From the NCBI GenBank assembly GCA_021801705.1, contig JAJYXP010000072.1, forward strand, positions 123,867 through 187,866: a stretch of DNA of 64,000 nt, read 5' to 3'. Positions 36,666 to 45,695 of this stretch are shown piece by piece. Every line of letters starts with the position of its first letter. The stretch's first letter is position 1. A model generated the notes under the pieces. It was given only the letters and a program-made list of their open reading frames with translations, did not search any database and was not told where the DNA came from. This DNA is from Pseudomonadota bacterium (GTDB lineage Bacteria > Pseudomonadota > Gammaproteobacteria > Burkholderiales > Sulfuricellaceae). The translations under genes and the position numbers were made by a program.

Positions 36666-36983
36666 ATGAAAAACCCGAAAACCGTGGACGAATATATCGA
36701 TCTGGTGCACCAGGCCGTGTATGAAGTGGACGAATTGCGCGCCATTGTCGAGGATGACGAGGAACGCAAGTCCATGATCCTGCCTTGGGTGGATGCGATG
36801 GATAAGGAGCTGCGCCAGATGTACGACGACATGATTTCCGGCCGTTACCAGTTCGACCCGAACGGTCCCGATCTGCCGTACATGGCAATTGTTAAAAAAT
36901 TCGGCCCGAGCATTCCGTTCAAGCAACTGCTCAACGTGATCAACCACACCCACCGCTTCGGCCTGGACATCGATTCAAAATAG
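36666..36983 (+). CDS. Small acidic protein downstream of the qmo/hdr operon
   Basis: 105 residues from ATG 36666 with AAAGGA eight bases upstream. Acidic helical N-terminal half (VDEYIDLVHQAVYEVDELRA, DDEERKSMILPWVDAMDKEL), then GPDLPYMAIVKKFGPSIPFKQLLN and an end rich in His/Asp. No signal peptide, TM segment or cysteines. The family is not recognised. It is on the operon strand 100 bp beyond hdrB, beyond the hairpin, so it may be an accessory of the same system. Confidence 0.72.
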   Translation: MKNPKTVDEYIDLVHQAVYEVDELRAIVEDDEERKSMILPWVDAMDKELRQMYDDMISGRYQFDPNGPDLPYMAIVKKFGPSIPFKQLLNVINHTHRFGLDIDSK

Positions 36984-36989
36984 ATGACT

Positions 36990-38000
36990 CTACAGCCGGT
37001 GATCGGCTAATGCGGCGGTTCCTGGAATCTGCACATACTCCAGGACGGTGTCGGCAATCTCCTGGCTGCGGCTTCTGCTGGTCGCGCCACGGAAAGCCGT
37101 GTCCTTCAGGATCTCCGAAATATTCAATGAAATGCCGAAATAGAGGTGTCTGCTGCGGTCCGGGTAGGGCGCCCCCTCGTTGGGCTCATAGCCGTGCGTT
37201 CCATAACCCGCAGCCAATTCGAAGTAACGAAGTATCTCGCGGTTTTTAAGCTGAGGCATGCCGGTCGCCTTGGCGACCAATAAAAAAGTCTGCCCGGAAT
37301 GGTCGCCGATCGGGTCGATTTCATTAAGCCGGCGTGCTTCTGAGGAAGGCCAGTAATGCAGCCGGAAATCGAGCAGGTCGTCGATACGCCTGTTCTTCTC
37401 GAACACCAATGCCAATCCGGTACCAACGGCGTTCATTATCAGGTCTTCCTTGCTGAACCTGTATCTTTCCGAGAAGCCGTCTAGCGTCTCCACTGCCAGC
37501 AGGGTGCCAAACACGGTCAAGGCGGACAGTCCGAGGGATGTGTCGCGGTCGTTCCCCGCCCATTCGAAGGCGCGGGCAAGCAATCGTGTGCCGGCATATG
37601 TGGCGTAGGTATGGCCTATCTTGTCTGCACCACCGGTATAGGTGTCTTGCCCGAACCAGCCTTCGTTGGTGCTGCGGAAGCGGCCGGAAAAACCATCCTT
37701 CCACCAGACAGCGGCGCCATAAGCAGCGACAGCCCCGGCCCCGCCAAAAACAAGGGCTCGGGTACGGAATCGTCTGTCTTCTTCGGTTAACGTGGCAATA
37801 TCAGCGCGTACCCCCGGATTGGGTGGTGTTTCCGGCGCTGCAATCGAGTTTCTCTTGCCCTGAGTGAAAATCAGCGAAGATACGCTGGCATCATCCGTGC
37901 TGAAACCTGTGTCGCTCTGCGCGGCAGCCTGGCCCGGCAAAATGAAAAAAACAAGCAGGTAGAGCGCCGCCCTGCAGAGAGGGCGCGCAATTGAGTGCAT
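36990..38000 (-). CDS. DUF2279/YfiM-like exported protein
   Basis: About 336 residues from ATG 38000 (an in-frame ATG at 38042 would add 14 before the signal peptide). Sec signal ALYLLVFFILPGQAAA. A small hydrophobic segment (ALVFGGAGAVAAYGAAVWW) precedes WFGQDTYTGGADKIGHTYATYAGTRLLA, the DUF2279-like core. FSKEDLIMNAVGTGLALV and YFELAAGYGTHGYEP follow, the latter suggesting an outer-membrane strand. Function unknown. Its 3' end faces the acidic protein gene only 6 bp away. Monocistronic. Confidence 0.75.
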   Translation of the reverse strand: MHSIARPLCRAALYLLVFFILPGQAAAQSDTGFSTDDASVSSLIFTQGKRNSIAAPETPPNPGVRADIATLTEEDRRFRTRALVFGGAGAVAAYGAAVWWKDGFSGRFRSTNEGWFGQDTYTGGADKIGHTYATYAGTRLLARAFEWAGNDRDTSLGLSALTVFGTLLAVETLDGFSERYRFSKEDLIMNAVGTGLALVFEKNRRIDDLLDFRLHYWPSSEARRLNEIDPIGDHSGQTFLLVAKATGMPQLKNREILRYFELAAGYGTHGYEPNEGAPYPDRSRHLYFGISLNISEILKDTAFRGATSRSRSQEIADTVLEYVQIPGTAALADHRL

Positions 38001-38081
38001 GGAATTAATGCGCCGCTGGGTAATTATGACTTGTGCCATCATGCCTTAAAATTAGCAGTTGTTTGGCGATTTACAACCATG

Positions 38082-38226
38082 CTACTAGTCAGTCATATTG
38101 AAACCGGTGGACAATCTCGTCATTCCGGCGAAAGCCGGAATCCAGAAAAATCAACAACCTGGACACCGGCTTTCGCCGGTGTGACGGTTCAACTCATCCA
38201 TGCTTTTCACCGTGACTGACTACTAC
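38082..38226 (+). mobile_element. MITE-like element, copy 4 (CTAC target)
   Basis: Core 38086-38222, one base different from copies 2 and 3, flanked by CTAC on both sides (38082-38085, 38223-38226). The different flank, repeated exactly, is the best proof that the four flanking bases are a target duplication and not part of the element. Located between the DUF2279-like gene and amtB, 40 bp from the former's outer ATG. Confidence 0.9.
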
Positions 38227-38356
38227 GTTGAACGACAGAATGATTGCCCCAAAATGGGGCGGCCATTTGACAGTGCGCACCATAATGAGGCGTACATATA
38301 AGAAGTTGTTGAGGGTTTTAAGAATAAATTTTTAAAAAACAATTCGATATATATAA

Positions 38357-38371
38357 GGCATGATTGTTGCT
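38357..38371 (+). promoter_or_regulatory. Sigma-54-type promoter of amtB
   Basis: GGCATGATTGTTGCT: GG (38357-38358) and GC (38369-38370) are ten bases apart with GGCA and TTGCT as in the RpoN consensus. Predicted start about 38382, 20 bp before the ATG. A partial NtrC-like dyad (GCACC at 38277-38281, N5, GAGGC) lies about 100 bp upstream, the usual enhancer distance. Confidence 0.72.
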
Positions 38372-38401
38372 TTACGCACCGGCATATTTTTTGGAGCATT
38401 T

Positions 38402-39598
38402 ATGGATAATTTAAAGACCGGCAGCGATGTGCTGTTCATTCTTCTTGGCGCCATCATGGTGTTGGCGATGCATGCCGGCTTCGCCTTTCTGGAACTGGGT
38501 ACGGTGCGCAAGAAAAACCAGGTCAATGCGCTGGTGAAAATCATGAGCGACTTTGCAATTTCGACCATCGCTTATTTTTTCATTGGTTACAGCATCGCCT
38601 ACGGAGTGAGCTTCTTTTCCGGCGCCGAGGTCCTGGCGCAGAAAAGCGGCTACGAACTGGTCAAGTTTTTCTTCCTGCTTACCTTTGCCGCTGCGATTCC
38701 GGCGATCGTTTCTGGGGGTATCGCCGAGCGTGCCAAATTCAATCCGCAACTGGCGGCAACTTTTCTCCTGGTGGGCTTCGTGTACCCTTTCTTCGAGGGC
38801 ATAGTCTGGAATCACCATTTCGGCGTGCAGGATTGGCTGAAAGTATCTTTCGGAGCCGAATTTCATGATTTCGCCGGCTCCGTGGTGGTGCATGCGATGG
38901 GGGGCTGGATTGCACTGCCCGCCGTGTTGTTGCTCGGTGCCCGGCGCGGACGCTATACCAAGGAGGGCATGGTGGCGGCGCATCCGCCTTCAAGTATTCC
39001 TTTTCTTGCTCTCGGCGCGTGGATTCTGACAGTGGGCTGGTTCGGCTTCAACGTCATGTCGGCGCAGACGATCGACACCGTGAGCGGATTGGTTGCGGTG
39101 AACTCGCTGATGGCGATGGTGGGCGGCATCCTCGCCGCGCTGGTGGCAGGCAGGAACGACCCCGGATTTGTCCATAACGGTCCGCTTGCAGGATTGGTTG
39201 CGGTGTGCGCAGGCTCCGACCTTATGCACCCGATGGGTGCATTGATTACCGGCGGCGTGGCAGGGGCGCTGTTCGTGTGGATGTTTACCCTGACCCAGAA
39301 CAAATGGAAGATCGACGACGTACTCGGCGTCTGGCCCTTGCACGGCTTGTGCGGAGCGTGGGGCGGCATCGCGGCCGGCGTGTTCGGCCTCAAGGCACTG
39401 GGCGGCATCGGCAATGTCAGTTTCGCCTCTCAGATGATCGGCACCCTGATGGGTATAGGTATCGCGCTGGCAGGCGGCTTCCTGGTGTACGGGCTGCTCA
39501 AGAAAGCGGTGGCTATCCGCCTCGATCCCGAAGAGGAATTCAACGGCGCCGACCTCAGCATCCACAAGATCTACGCTACGCCGGAAGGGGAAGCCTGA
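38402..39598 (+). CDS. amtB: Ammonium transporter
   Basis: 398 residues, about 11 TM helices, no cleaved signal sequence evident. Start ATG 38402 behind TTGGAG; an upstream in-frame start at 38360 would overlap the sigma-54 promoter and is rejected. Twin histidines of the pore are in DFAGSVVVHAMGGW and WPLHGLCGAWGG; GGIAERAKF and FEGIVWNHHFGVQDW are typical. It imports ammonium under nitrogen limitation. No glnK lies next to it, which is unusual but not rare. Confidence 0.95.
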   Translation: MDNLKTGSDVLFILLGAIMVLAMHAGFAFLELGTVRKKNQVNALVKIMSDFAISTIAYFFIGYSIAYGVSFFSGAEVLAQKSGYELVKFFFLLTFAAAIPAIVSGGIAERAKFNPQLAATFLLVGFVYPFFEGIVWNHHFGVQDWLKVSFGAEFHDFAGSVVVHAMGGWIALPAVLLLGARRGRYTKEGMVAAHPPSSIPFLALGAWILTVGWFGFNVMSAQTIDTVSGLVAVNSLMAMVGGILAALVAGRNDPGFVHNGPLAGLVAVCAGSDLMHPMGALITGGVAGALFVWMFTLTQNKWKIDDVLGVWPLHGLCGAWGGIAAGVFGLKALGGIGNVSFASQMIGTLMGIGIALAGGFLVYGLLKKAVAIRLDPEEEFNGADLSIHKIYATPEGEA

Positions 39599-39688
39599 TT
39601 CGGTAGGGCGCCCTGGTTTTTTTCGGGGAAGGAAAGCCGGCCCGGGCCGCCATGGTCCTTTTGGCGGATGCCGCGCCGGTTTTTCCGC

Positions 39689-40141
39689 TCAGACGTTGAG
39701 CGACTTGGCGTAGAGTCGAACCAGGCCCAATTGCACCATATCCGAGGCGTGGCGGAAATCGGGTCCGTGCAGCATTTTTTCGGCGGCCTCGTTGCCGCTG
39801 CGGTGGGCTTCGAGCAGGATGTTGCCGGCGTTGAGATGAAACTGGGCATGTTGCTGCAGCAACTCGGCATATTCCGGCAAATGGCCGTATATCTTTTTGC
39901 CCTCGCCGTGTATCCACTTGCCCAGCGTGCAACGGTCGTCGCTGGCGATGACGCCAATTTCCAGTGTTTCGGTGGACGTGCCGCTGAGCTGTGCTTTTAG
40001 CCTGGCTTTCCATGCCACATGGGCGTCGATGGCCTCTTTCATGTTCAAGCCGTGAAAATTTTCCTCGCCGGGTGCAAAGGTGGCAGCACCCGCTTTCTCT
40101 TCGCCCGCTGAAAAGCTCTTCAGCCACGATAAAATACCCAT
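39689..40141 (-). CDS. Stand-alone CZB (chemoreceptor zinc-binding) domain protein
   Basis: 150 residues. The CZB pattern is present in order: AIDAHVAWKARL (His), DDRCTLGKWIHGEG (Cys), HLPEYAELLQQHAQFHLNAG (His...His). Zinc in this domain senses redox state or hypochlorous acid in chemoreceptors and in diguanylate cyclases. Here it has no attached output domain; a short N-terminal segment (MGILSWLKSF) is amphipathic. Close to HD-GYP and other signalling genes on the same strand but with a 139-bp gap. Confidence 0.85.
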   Translation of the reverse strand: MGILSWLKSFSAGEEKAGAATFAPGEENFHGLNMKEAIDAHVAWKARLKAQLSGTSTETLEIGVIASDDRCTLGKWIHGEGKKIYGHLPEYAELLQQHAQFHLNAGNILLEAHRSGNEAAEKMLHGPDFRHASDMVQLGLVRLYAKSLNV

Positions 40142-40280
40142 CGTTCTTTTCTCCGGATTATATGGTGAATGCGCGGCGAATTCTTTGCCGCTTCCTTGTG
40201 ACTTATCGTTTTTTTATGCGTTCATGCTACGTAATATCAGGAAAAAGTCAATTGAGGTACATCAATATCCCGACGGGGAG

Positions 40281-41492
40281 TTACAAGAATTTCTGCGGGT
40301 CGATGCCCCACTTGGCTGGCGATTCGTGACTGACGATTCTGTCTTCTCCACCTTTGCCGAAGGGCTTGGACAGGTCGATGTCTTCCGGGGCGACATAATG
40401 GATTTTCCTGGAGTTGAAGACGACACGTACCAGCGGCTGGGTCAGAGTCTTGTCGTTCTGTGCGATGACGATGCCGATTTTGCCGCTTTCCAGCATGACC
40501 AGGGTGCCGACCGGGTAGATGCCGATGGTACGGACGAAGGTGTGGATCAGTTCGGGGTTGAAGTGGAACCTGCTCCACTCGAACATTTTCCGTAGCGCGA
40601 CTGTCGGTTCCATCCCCTTGTGATAGCAGCGATCGGAGGTGATTGCGTCGTAGACGTCGACGATGGCCGCCATCTGGCCGTAGACAGACATTTCCGACCC
40701 CTTCAGCCCGAGCGGGTAGCCGCTTCCGTCATGGCGTTCGTGGTGCTGGGCCGCGACGTCGAGCGAAATCTGGTCGATGCCCGGTGTCTCGGACAGGATG
40801 TCGCGGCTGTACACCACGTGCGATTTCATGATGACGAATTCCTCGTCGGTGAGCTTGCCGGGCTTGTTGAGCACTTCGTCCGGCACTTTCATTTTGCCGA
40901 TGTCATGCAGCATGCCGCCGATGCCGAGCAGCCTGATCACGTTGCGGTCGAGGCCGAGGGCGCGGGCAAAGGAAATCAGCAACGCGCCGATGCTGACCGA
41001 GTGGAGGAAGGTGTAATCGTCCTTCTGCTTGATTCTGCAAAGACTGAGCAGTGCATCCTTGTTGCGGAGAATCGAATCGGTCAGGTGTTCGACCACCGGA
41101 TCGACCTGTTCCAGCTCGATCTGCTTGCCGATGCGCACGTCCTGCATGATGCTGTGGACGATCCTGTTGGCTTCGCTGTGCACCTTCCGGGATTTCGCCA
41201 GTTCGTCGTGCAGAGATGCGGATTCGGCCTGTCCGGTTTGTTGCACCAGCGCTATCATCCGGTGTTCGATCTCGGCCTTGACTTCGCTTTCGGTCGGCGC
41301 GTCGACGACATCGAGTCCCTTGCCGGTATCGATGTATACCTCGCGGATGCCGTTGCCGATAATCTGCCCGATGGTCTTTTCGTTCTTGACCATGAGGCTG
41401 CCGGAAAAGAAAGGGTGTTCCATCCAGCCGCAATTCATGTCGTGGATGTACATGCCGGGTTTGAGCTGCTCGACGCGGATTTTCTTGATCAT
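40281..41492 (-). CDS. HD-GYP c-di-GMP phosphodiesterase with DUF3391
   Basis: 403 residues. N-terminal DUF3391-like region (about 1-110: VEQLKPGMYIHDMNCGWMEH), then the HD-GYP domain (about 150-320) with GGMLHDIGKMKVPDEVLNKPG, SHVVYSRD, HHERHDGSGYPLGL and DVYDAITSDR. All metal ligands are visible, so it should hydrolyse c-di-GMP. C-terminal beta region (YPVGTLVMLESGKIGIVI). The trhP gene ends 9 bp upstream of its start, so they may be co-transcribed. Confidence 0.93.
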   Translation of the reverse strand: MIKKIRVEQLKPGMYIHDMNCGWMEHPFFSGSLMVKNEKTIGQIIGNGIREVYIDTGKGLDVVDAPTESEVKAEIEHRMIALVQQTGQAESASLHDELAKSRKVHSEANRIVHSIMQDVRIGKQIELEQVDPVVEHLTDSILRNKDALLSLCRIKQKDDYTFLHSVSIGALLISFARALGLDRNVIRLLGIGGMLHDIGKMKVPDEVLNKPGKLTDEEFVIMKSHVVYSRDILSETPGIDQISLDVAAQHHERHDGSGYPLGLKGSEMSVYGQMAAIVDVYDAITSDRCYHKGMEPTVALRKMFEWSRFHFNPELIHTFVRTIGIYPVGTLVMLESGKIGIVIAQNDKTLTQPLVRVVFNSRKIHYVAPEDIDLSKPFGKGGEDRIVSHESPAKWGIDPQKFL

Positions 41493-41501
41493 TTTTGATG
41501 C

Positions 41502-42863
41502 TTACAGAAATCTCGCCAGCATTGCCCGGTCAGGCTTGCCGTGCAGCGGAATGTTCACGACCCAGCCGTTGCCCGGCGCTTCCATGATGGGGGTGCCATC
41601 CTGATTGAACATCCGCTCCAGCACCATCTCCCGGTTGCCGCCGGGATGGATGAGTTCAAGCCGGTCGCCCACGGCGAAGCGGTTTTTTACCACCACTTCA
41701 GCCAGATTCCGTGCGCTGTCGTAACCGACGATATCGCCCACATATTGCTGGCGGTTGCTTTCCGACTGGCCGGTGAGGTAGTTCTGGTATTCGACGGTGT
41801 GGTGGCGCTGGTAGAAGCCATCGGTATAGCCGCGGTTGGCGAGGTTTTCCAGCGCGCTCAGATGCGCCGGGTTGAAGCCGCGCGCCGCCATGGCATCATC
41901 GATCGCCTGGCGGTAGACCTGGGCCGTGCGCACCACATAGTAGGCGGATTTGGTGCGGCCCTCGACCTTGAGCGAATCGACGCCGATTCCGGCGAGGCGG
42001 GCAACGTGCTCGACCGCGCGCAGATCCTTCGAGTTCATGATATAGGTGCCGTGCTCGTCCTCCAGCACCGGCATCAGCTCGCCGGGGCGCTTGCCTTCCT
42101 CTACCAGCCAGACCTTGTCGGCGAGGGGGTGGCGCTTTTGATCGCCGCAGGCGGTGAGGCCGGATCCGGCCATGGCGGCGTTAAAGTCGAACTCGCTTTC
42201 GCGGATGACGCCGGCAGCATCCTCGTTCGCCTCCCGCACCTTGTAATCCCAGCGGCAGGAATTGGTGCAGGTGCCCTGGTTGGCGTCGCGGTGGTTGAAA
42301 TAGCCGGACAGCAGGCAACGGCCCGAATAGGCGATGCACAGGGCGCCGTGGACGAACACTTCGAGCTCCATGTCGGGGCATTGCTGGCGGATTTCGGCGA
42401 TCTCGTCGAGGGAGATTTCGCGCGACAGGATGACTCTTGTCAAGCCTAGCCGTTGCCAGAATTTGACTGCGGCATAGTTGACGGTATTGGCTTGCACCGA
42501 CAGGTGGACGGGCATTTCCGGCCAGGCCTCGCGCACCAGCATGATCAGGCCTGGGTCGGCCATGATCAGGGCGTCCGGCTTCATTGCTATCACCGGCGCC
42601 ATGTCGGCCAGATAGGTCTTGAGCTTGGCGTTGTGCGGTGTCAGGTTGCTGGCGACGAAAAACTTTTTCCCCTGCGCATGTGCCTCGGCGATGCCCGTTC
42701 CCAGTTCTTCCAGGCCGAATTCATTGTTGCGGGCGCGCAAGGAGTAGCGCGGCTGCCCGGCATAGACGGCATCCGCGCCATAGGCGAAGGCATAGCGCAT
42801 TTTTTCCAGGGAGCCTGCGGGGAGAAGGAGTTCGGGAGATTTTGGCGTAGGTTGGAATGGCAT
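41502..42863 (-). CDS. trhP: Peptidase U32-family tRNA uridine-34 hydroxylase (YegQ/TrhP)
   Basis: 453 residues, closely matching E. coli YegQ in order and wording: PELLLPAGSLEKMRYAFAYG, YSLRARNNEF, HNAKLKTYLADM, PVHLSVQANTVNY, VFVHGALCIAYSGRCLLSGY and NQGTCTNSCRWDY. The four cysteines of the latter segments bind an iron-sulfur cluster. YegQ/TrhP makes 5-hydroxyuridine at the tRNA wobble position from prephenate; older annotation calls it a U32 protease. Confidence 0.93.
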   Translation of the reverse strand: MPFQPTPKSPELLLPAGSLEKMRYAFAYGADAVYAGQPRYSLRARNNEFGLEELGTGIAEAHAQGKKFFVASNLTPHNAKLKTYLADMAPVIAMKPDALIMADPGLIMLVREAWPEMPVHLSVQANTVNYAAVKFWQRLGLTRVILSREISLDEIAEIRQQCPDMELEVFVHGALCIAYSGRCLLSGYFNHRDANQGTCTNSCRWDYKVREANEDAAGVIRESEFDFNAAMAGSGLTACGDQKRHPLADKVWLVEEGKRPGELMPVLEDEHGTYIMNSKDLRAVEHVARLAGIGVDSLKVEGRTKSAYYVVRTAQVYRQAIDDAMAARGFNPAHLSALENLANRGYTDGFYQRHHTVEYQNYLTGQSESNRQQYVGDIVGYDSARNLAEVVVKNRFAVGDRLELIHPGGNREMVLERMFNQDGTPIMEAPGNGWVVNIPLHGKPDRAMLARFL

Positions 42864-42966
42864 GGATTCAAAACCGGAATGCGTTTAATAACATTAACAT
42901 AAATGTTTGGAAATCGCTTACGCCATAGGCGGGTAAGCGCCAAGTGGCCGAATAGACAGATTGCAG

Positions 42967-44298
42967 CTAGCAGGGCTGGGGGCCGGCAGCCTGATCGTCC
43001 GGATTGCGCTTGGGCTGTTGAACCGGCAGATAAACAGAAAACGTAGTGCCGGACCCGACGAGGCTTTCCACCTCGAGGCGGCCGCCATGTTTGTTGATGA
43101 TGCTGTAACTTATCGACAATCCCAGGCCGGTTCCTTTTCCAATCGGCTTGGTCGTGAAGAAGGGGTCGAAAATCTTGTTCAGGATTTCCGCCGGAATGCC
43201 CACGCCCGTATCGGCAATGGTGATCTTGATCCAATCGTCTTCACGCCGGGTGCTGATCGTAATCTTCCCATGCTCGGAAATGGCTTGCACAGCGTTGATG
43301 AGCAGATTCATGAAGACCTGGTTGAGTTGGGTCGGTATGCATGGGATTTCCGGAATATCGCCATACTCCTTGAGGACTTCTGCCTTGTATTTTATTTCAT
43401 TCGTGACGACGTTCAGGGTGCTGTCCAGGCACTTGTGCAGATCAGCCCACTGCCAATCGGTTTCTCCGACGTGGGAGAAATCCTTGAGATCCTGGACTAT
43501 CACCCTGACCCGGTTAAGTCCATCCTTGCTTTCGCTGATGAGCTGGGACAGGTCCTCCTTAAGGAAGTCGATATCTATCTCTTGCTTGGTTTTCCGGACC
43601 GCGGCCAATACTTGTGGCTCGGAAGCGAGAGCAGGCTCCGACTGGGCATAGATATCCAGGAGTCGAAGCAGATCCTGCACGTACTTGCTCAGCGTACCCA
43701 GGTTGGAGTTGACGAATCCGATCGGGTTGTTGATCTCATGGGCCACGCCTGCGGCGAGTTGCCCGATGGAGGCCATCTTCTCCGATTGCAGCAGTTGATT
43801 GTGCGCCTCTTCAAGTTTTTTTATGAGCTTCCCTTGCTCAACCCTTTCCGCCTCAAGATCTTTAATGGCCAACTTGAGTCGCCCCTGAAACAGGGCGGTA
43901 TCCGTGTAGTCGAACAGGGTGACGCAAACGGCCGTTACGCTGTCATTGGCGTCCTTTACCGGAATGAAAGTGCAATTCTGTTGCATCAAGTCGATGCCGC
44001 CGGTAATCGGGCGATTATGGTAAAAGGGGAACAAATAGGGCCGGTGCTCCCAGGAGGTGAAAGAATAGTTCTTGAGGATAAAAACGCTTTGTATCTTTTT
44101 CTCCAGCCACTTCCTGGGCAGGTCCGGGAAACATTCGAACAGCTTCTGTCCCAGCACGGCCTCTTCGCCGCGGCCGCTATGCACGGCCATGAAGCGGTTC
44201 CACAGGATAATGCGCATTTCCTGGTCTACCGCAAAGGTGCCAACCTCGATACGATCGACTATGAAGCGAAGTAAGGAAGGATTGTCTGGCTGGATCAT
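42967..44298 (-). CDS. PAS-containing sensor histidine kinase
   Basis: 443 residues, no TM segment, so cytoplasmic. PAS-like domain (about 8-145: [21 protein letters not shown]), coiled coil (145-190), HisKA with [18 protein letters not shown] (His about 207) and HATPase with [38 protein letters not shown]. CheC precedes it by one base and a receiver lies before that, so all three genes form one operon: kinase, phosphatase and response regulator. Confidence 0.93.
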   Translation of the reverse strand: MIQPDNPSLLRFIVDRIEVGTFAVDQEMRIILWNRFMAVHSGRGEEAVLGQKLFECFPDLPRKWLEKKIQSVFILKNYSFTSWEHRPYLFPFYHNRPITGGIDLMQQNCTFIPVKDANDSVTAVCVTLFDYTDTALFQGRLKLAIKDLEAERVEQGKLIKKLEEAHNQLLQSEKMASIGQLAAGVAHEINNPIGFVNSNLGTLSKYVQDLLRLLDIYAQSEPALASEPQVLAAVRKTKQEIDIDFLKEDLSQLISESKDGLNRVRVIVQDLKDFSHVGETDWQWADLHKCLDSTLNVVTNEIKYKAEVLKEYGDIPEIPCIPTQLNQVFMNLLINAVQAISEHGKITISTRREDDWIKITIADTGVGIPAEILNKIFDPFFTTKPIGKGTGLGLSISYSIINKHGGRLEVESLVGSGTTFSVYLPVQQPKRNPDDQAAGPQPC

Positions 44299-44907
44299 TT
44301 AACCGAATTTTTCTATGAATTGATCTACCGCCCGAGCGAGGATTTGAACTTCCTGTTCAGGCAAGAGCGCCAACAGGTGACACGAGAAGTTGCGGCTCTC
44401 CAGTGCAAAGTTGACTTCGATAAACAGGGCGCAGGAGGTGCCAACTTCTTCGGCAGAAAAAAGCCTGTTTGCCGGCACGCGTTCAGCCATGATGGAAGGC
44501 GCTGAAAAGCCAATATCGGCGCCCAGTTGCGCGGCGATCCCGCCGAGGCATGCACCGACCAGAATGTTGGTGATATCCAGAATGATCTCATATTCCTCGA
44601 TCGTATCCACGCTGGGATCATATCCCATCAGGTCGGCTATATTTTCTCCCGGATGGTAATGGTAGATGACGATGGCTTCGCCGCGAAAGGTGCTGTGAAA
44701 AGCTTGCCGTACAGCAGAAACGATTTCATCGCCAACGATGTTGACTATCTGCCGGGAAATTTCACCCGGCTTAAGAACAACCACATTGGGAATCGACAGA
44801 ACGACGAATTCATCGAGGATGGTCGCGATTGATGCACCAGCCTGGCCCATGCCTATGTTTGCAATTTCCTGCAGCCCTTCTTCCTGATCGGCGGTAAGTA
44901 TGTTCAT
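44299..44907 (-). CDS. cheC: CheC-family response-regulator phosphatase
   Basis: 202 residues with the two CheC helices, EGLQEIANIGMGQAGASI (about 10-27) and EYEIILDITNILVGACLGG (about 103-121), each with the ExxN pattern of the active sites. CheC removes phosphate from receiver proteins. Its start overlaps the receiver gene by 4 bp and the kinase starts right after it. No other chemotaxis genes are nearby, so the substrate is most likely the adjacent receiver. Confidence 0.9.
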   Translation of the reverse strand: MNILTADQEEGLQEIANIGMGQAGASIATILDEFVVLSIPNVVVLKPGEISRQIVNIVGDEIVSAVRQAFHSTFRGEAIVIYHYHPGENIADLMGYDPSVDTIEEYEIILDITNILVGACLGGIAAQLGADIGFSAPSIMAERVPANRLFSAEEVGTSCALFIEVNFALESRNFSCHLLALLPEQEVQILARAVDQFIEKFG

Positions 44908-45272
44908 ACGTAAACTCCGTATTCCTTGAGCACCGCCTGAATTTCAGCAGCATTGACAGGCTTTTTTACAAATGCGATAGCCCCCATTTGCAGGACCCGT
45001 TCTCTGGCTGTCGGTTGAATATCGGCCGAGACGACAATAACGAGGCAGTTAAGCCCTTCCTTGCGCAGCGTCTCCAATACTTGATAGCCGTCCAGACCGG
45101 GCATGGTCAAATCGAGAAACATCACCTCCACGCCACCCTCCCGATAGGCAGCCAAGGCATCCAGGCCATTCCCGACCTGGGTAATGGCAATATCCCACGA
45201 CGGTGGCAAGGCCTTGATGAGCATCTTGCGCGCCAGCGGCGAATCGTCGACGACGAGCACCGAAACACTCAT
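44904..45272 (-). CDS. Single-domain response regulator (CheY-like)
   Basis: 122 residues from ATG 45272 behind GGGGAAA. Receiver motifs: VLVVDDSPLARKM, MFLDLTMPGLDG (acceptor Asp about 54), VVSADIQ (Ser at switch) and FVKKPVN (Lys). The frame is open far upstream through the repeat at 45481, but those residues are repeat-encoded and rejected. First gene of the receiver-cheC-kinase operon. The region 45273-45480 is its leader with no gene seen. Confidence 0.92.
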   Translation of the reverse strand: MSVSVLVVDDSPLARKMLIKALPPSWDIAITQVGNGLDALAAYREGGVEVMFLDLTMPGLDGYQVLETLRKEGLNCLVIVVSADIQPTARERVLQMGAIAFVKKPVNAAEIQAVLKEYGVYV

Positions 45273-45480
45273 GACGTGTTTCCCCTGAAAAATTCTAAAA
45301 ATAAATATTGCTGTTGAGGGAGCTTCCTCTTGGCTTCCCTCGGTTTTTTGTCTTCCAATGAGATGGGTTAATGCTACCAGTTTTTCGTCATGCTGAGTGC
45401 TTCCCGTTCCGGTTGTAAAACACCTCGATGTCCTCGAAAGATATCCGTCCTGGCCTTGATTTGCGGAGCCGCTTCTTAAT

Positions 45481-45655
45481 TCAACCCATAAGAAGCAGTT
45501 GAACCGCCAAGACGCCAAGGACGCCAAGTAATGGCGAAGAAAAGGCCGGGTTAGCCGAATCACCCGATGGGTGATCTGCAAGCATCCTGTAACGGAATGA
45601 ATTTCTTGGCGATCTTGGCGTCTTGGCGGTTTCAATAGCCGTTTCTGGGTTCAAT
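45481..45655. repeat. Dispersed inverted-repeat element (CGCCAAGACGCCAAG family), copy 2
   Basis: TTCAACCCATAAGAAGCAGT and GAACCGCCAAGACGCCAAG on the left, CTTGGCGTCTTGGCGGTTTC and TTTCTGGGTTCAA on the right, with AATCACCCGATGGGTGAT in the centre. Fills the divergent gap between the receiver operon and dnaE. Confidence 0.8.
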
Positions 45656-45695
45656 AATCCGCCCGGCGCATTCCATGATGGTAAAATGACAGGCT

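Noticed and set aside
45273..45635. Long N-terminal extension of the receiver protein
   Set aside because: The residues are encoded by the dispersed repeat and its flank; ATG 45272 starts right at the receiver fold with a ribosome-binding site.
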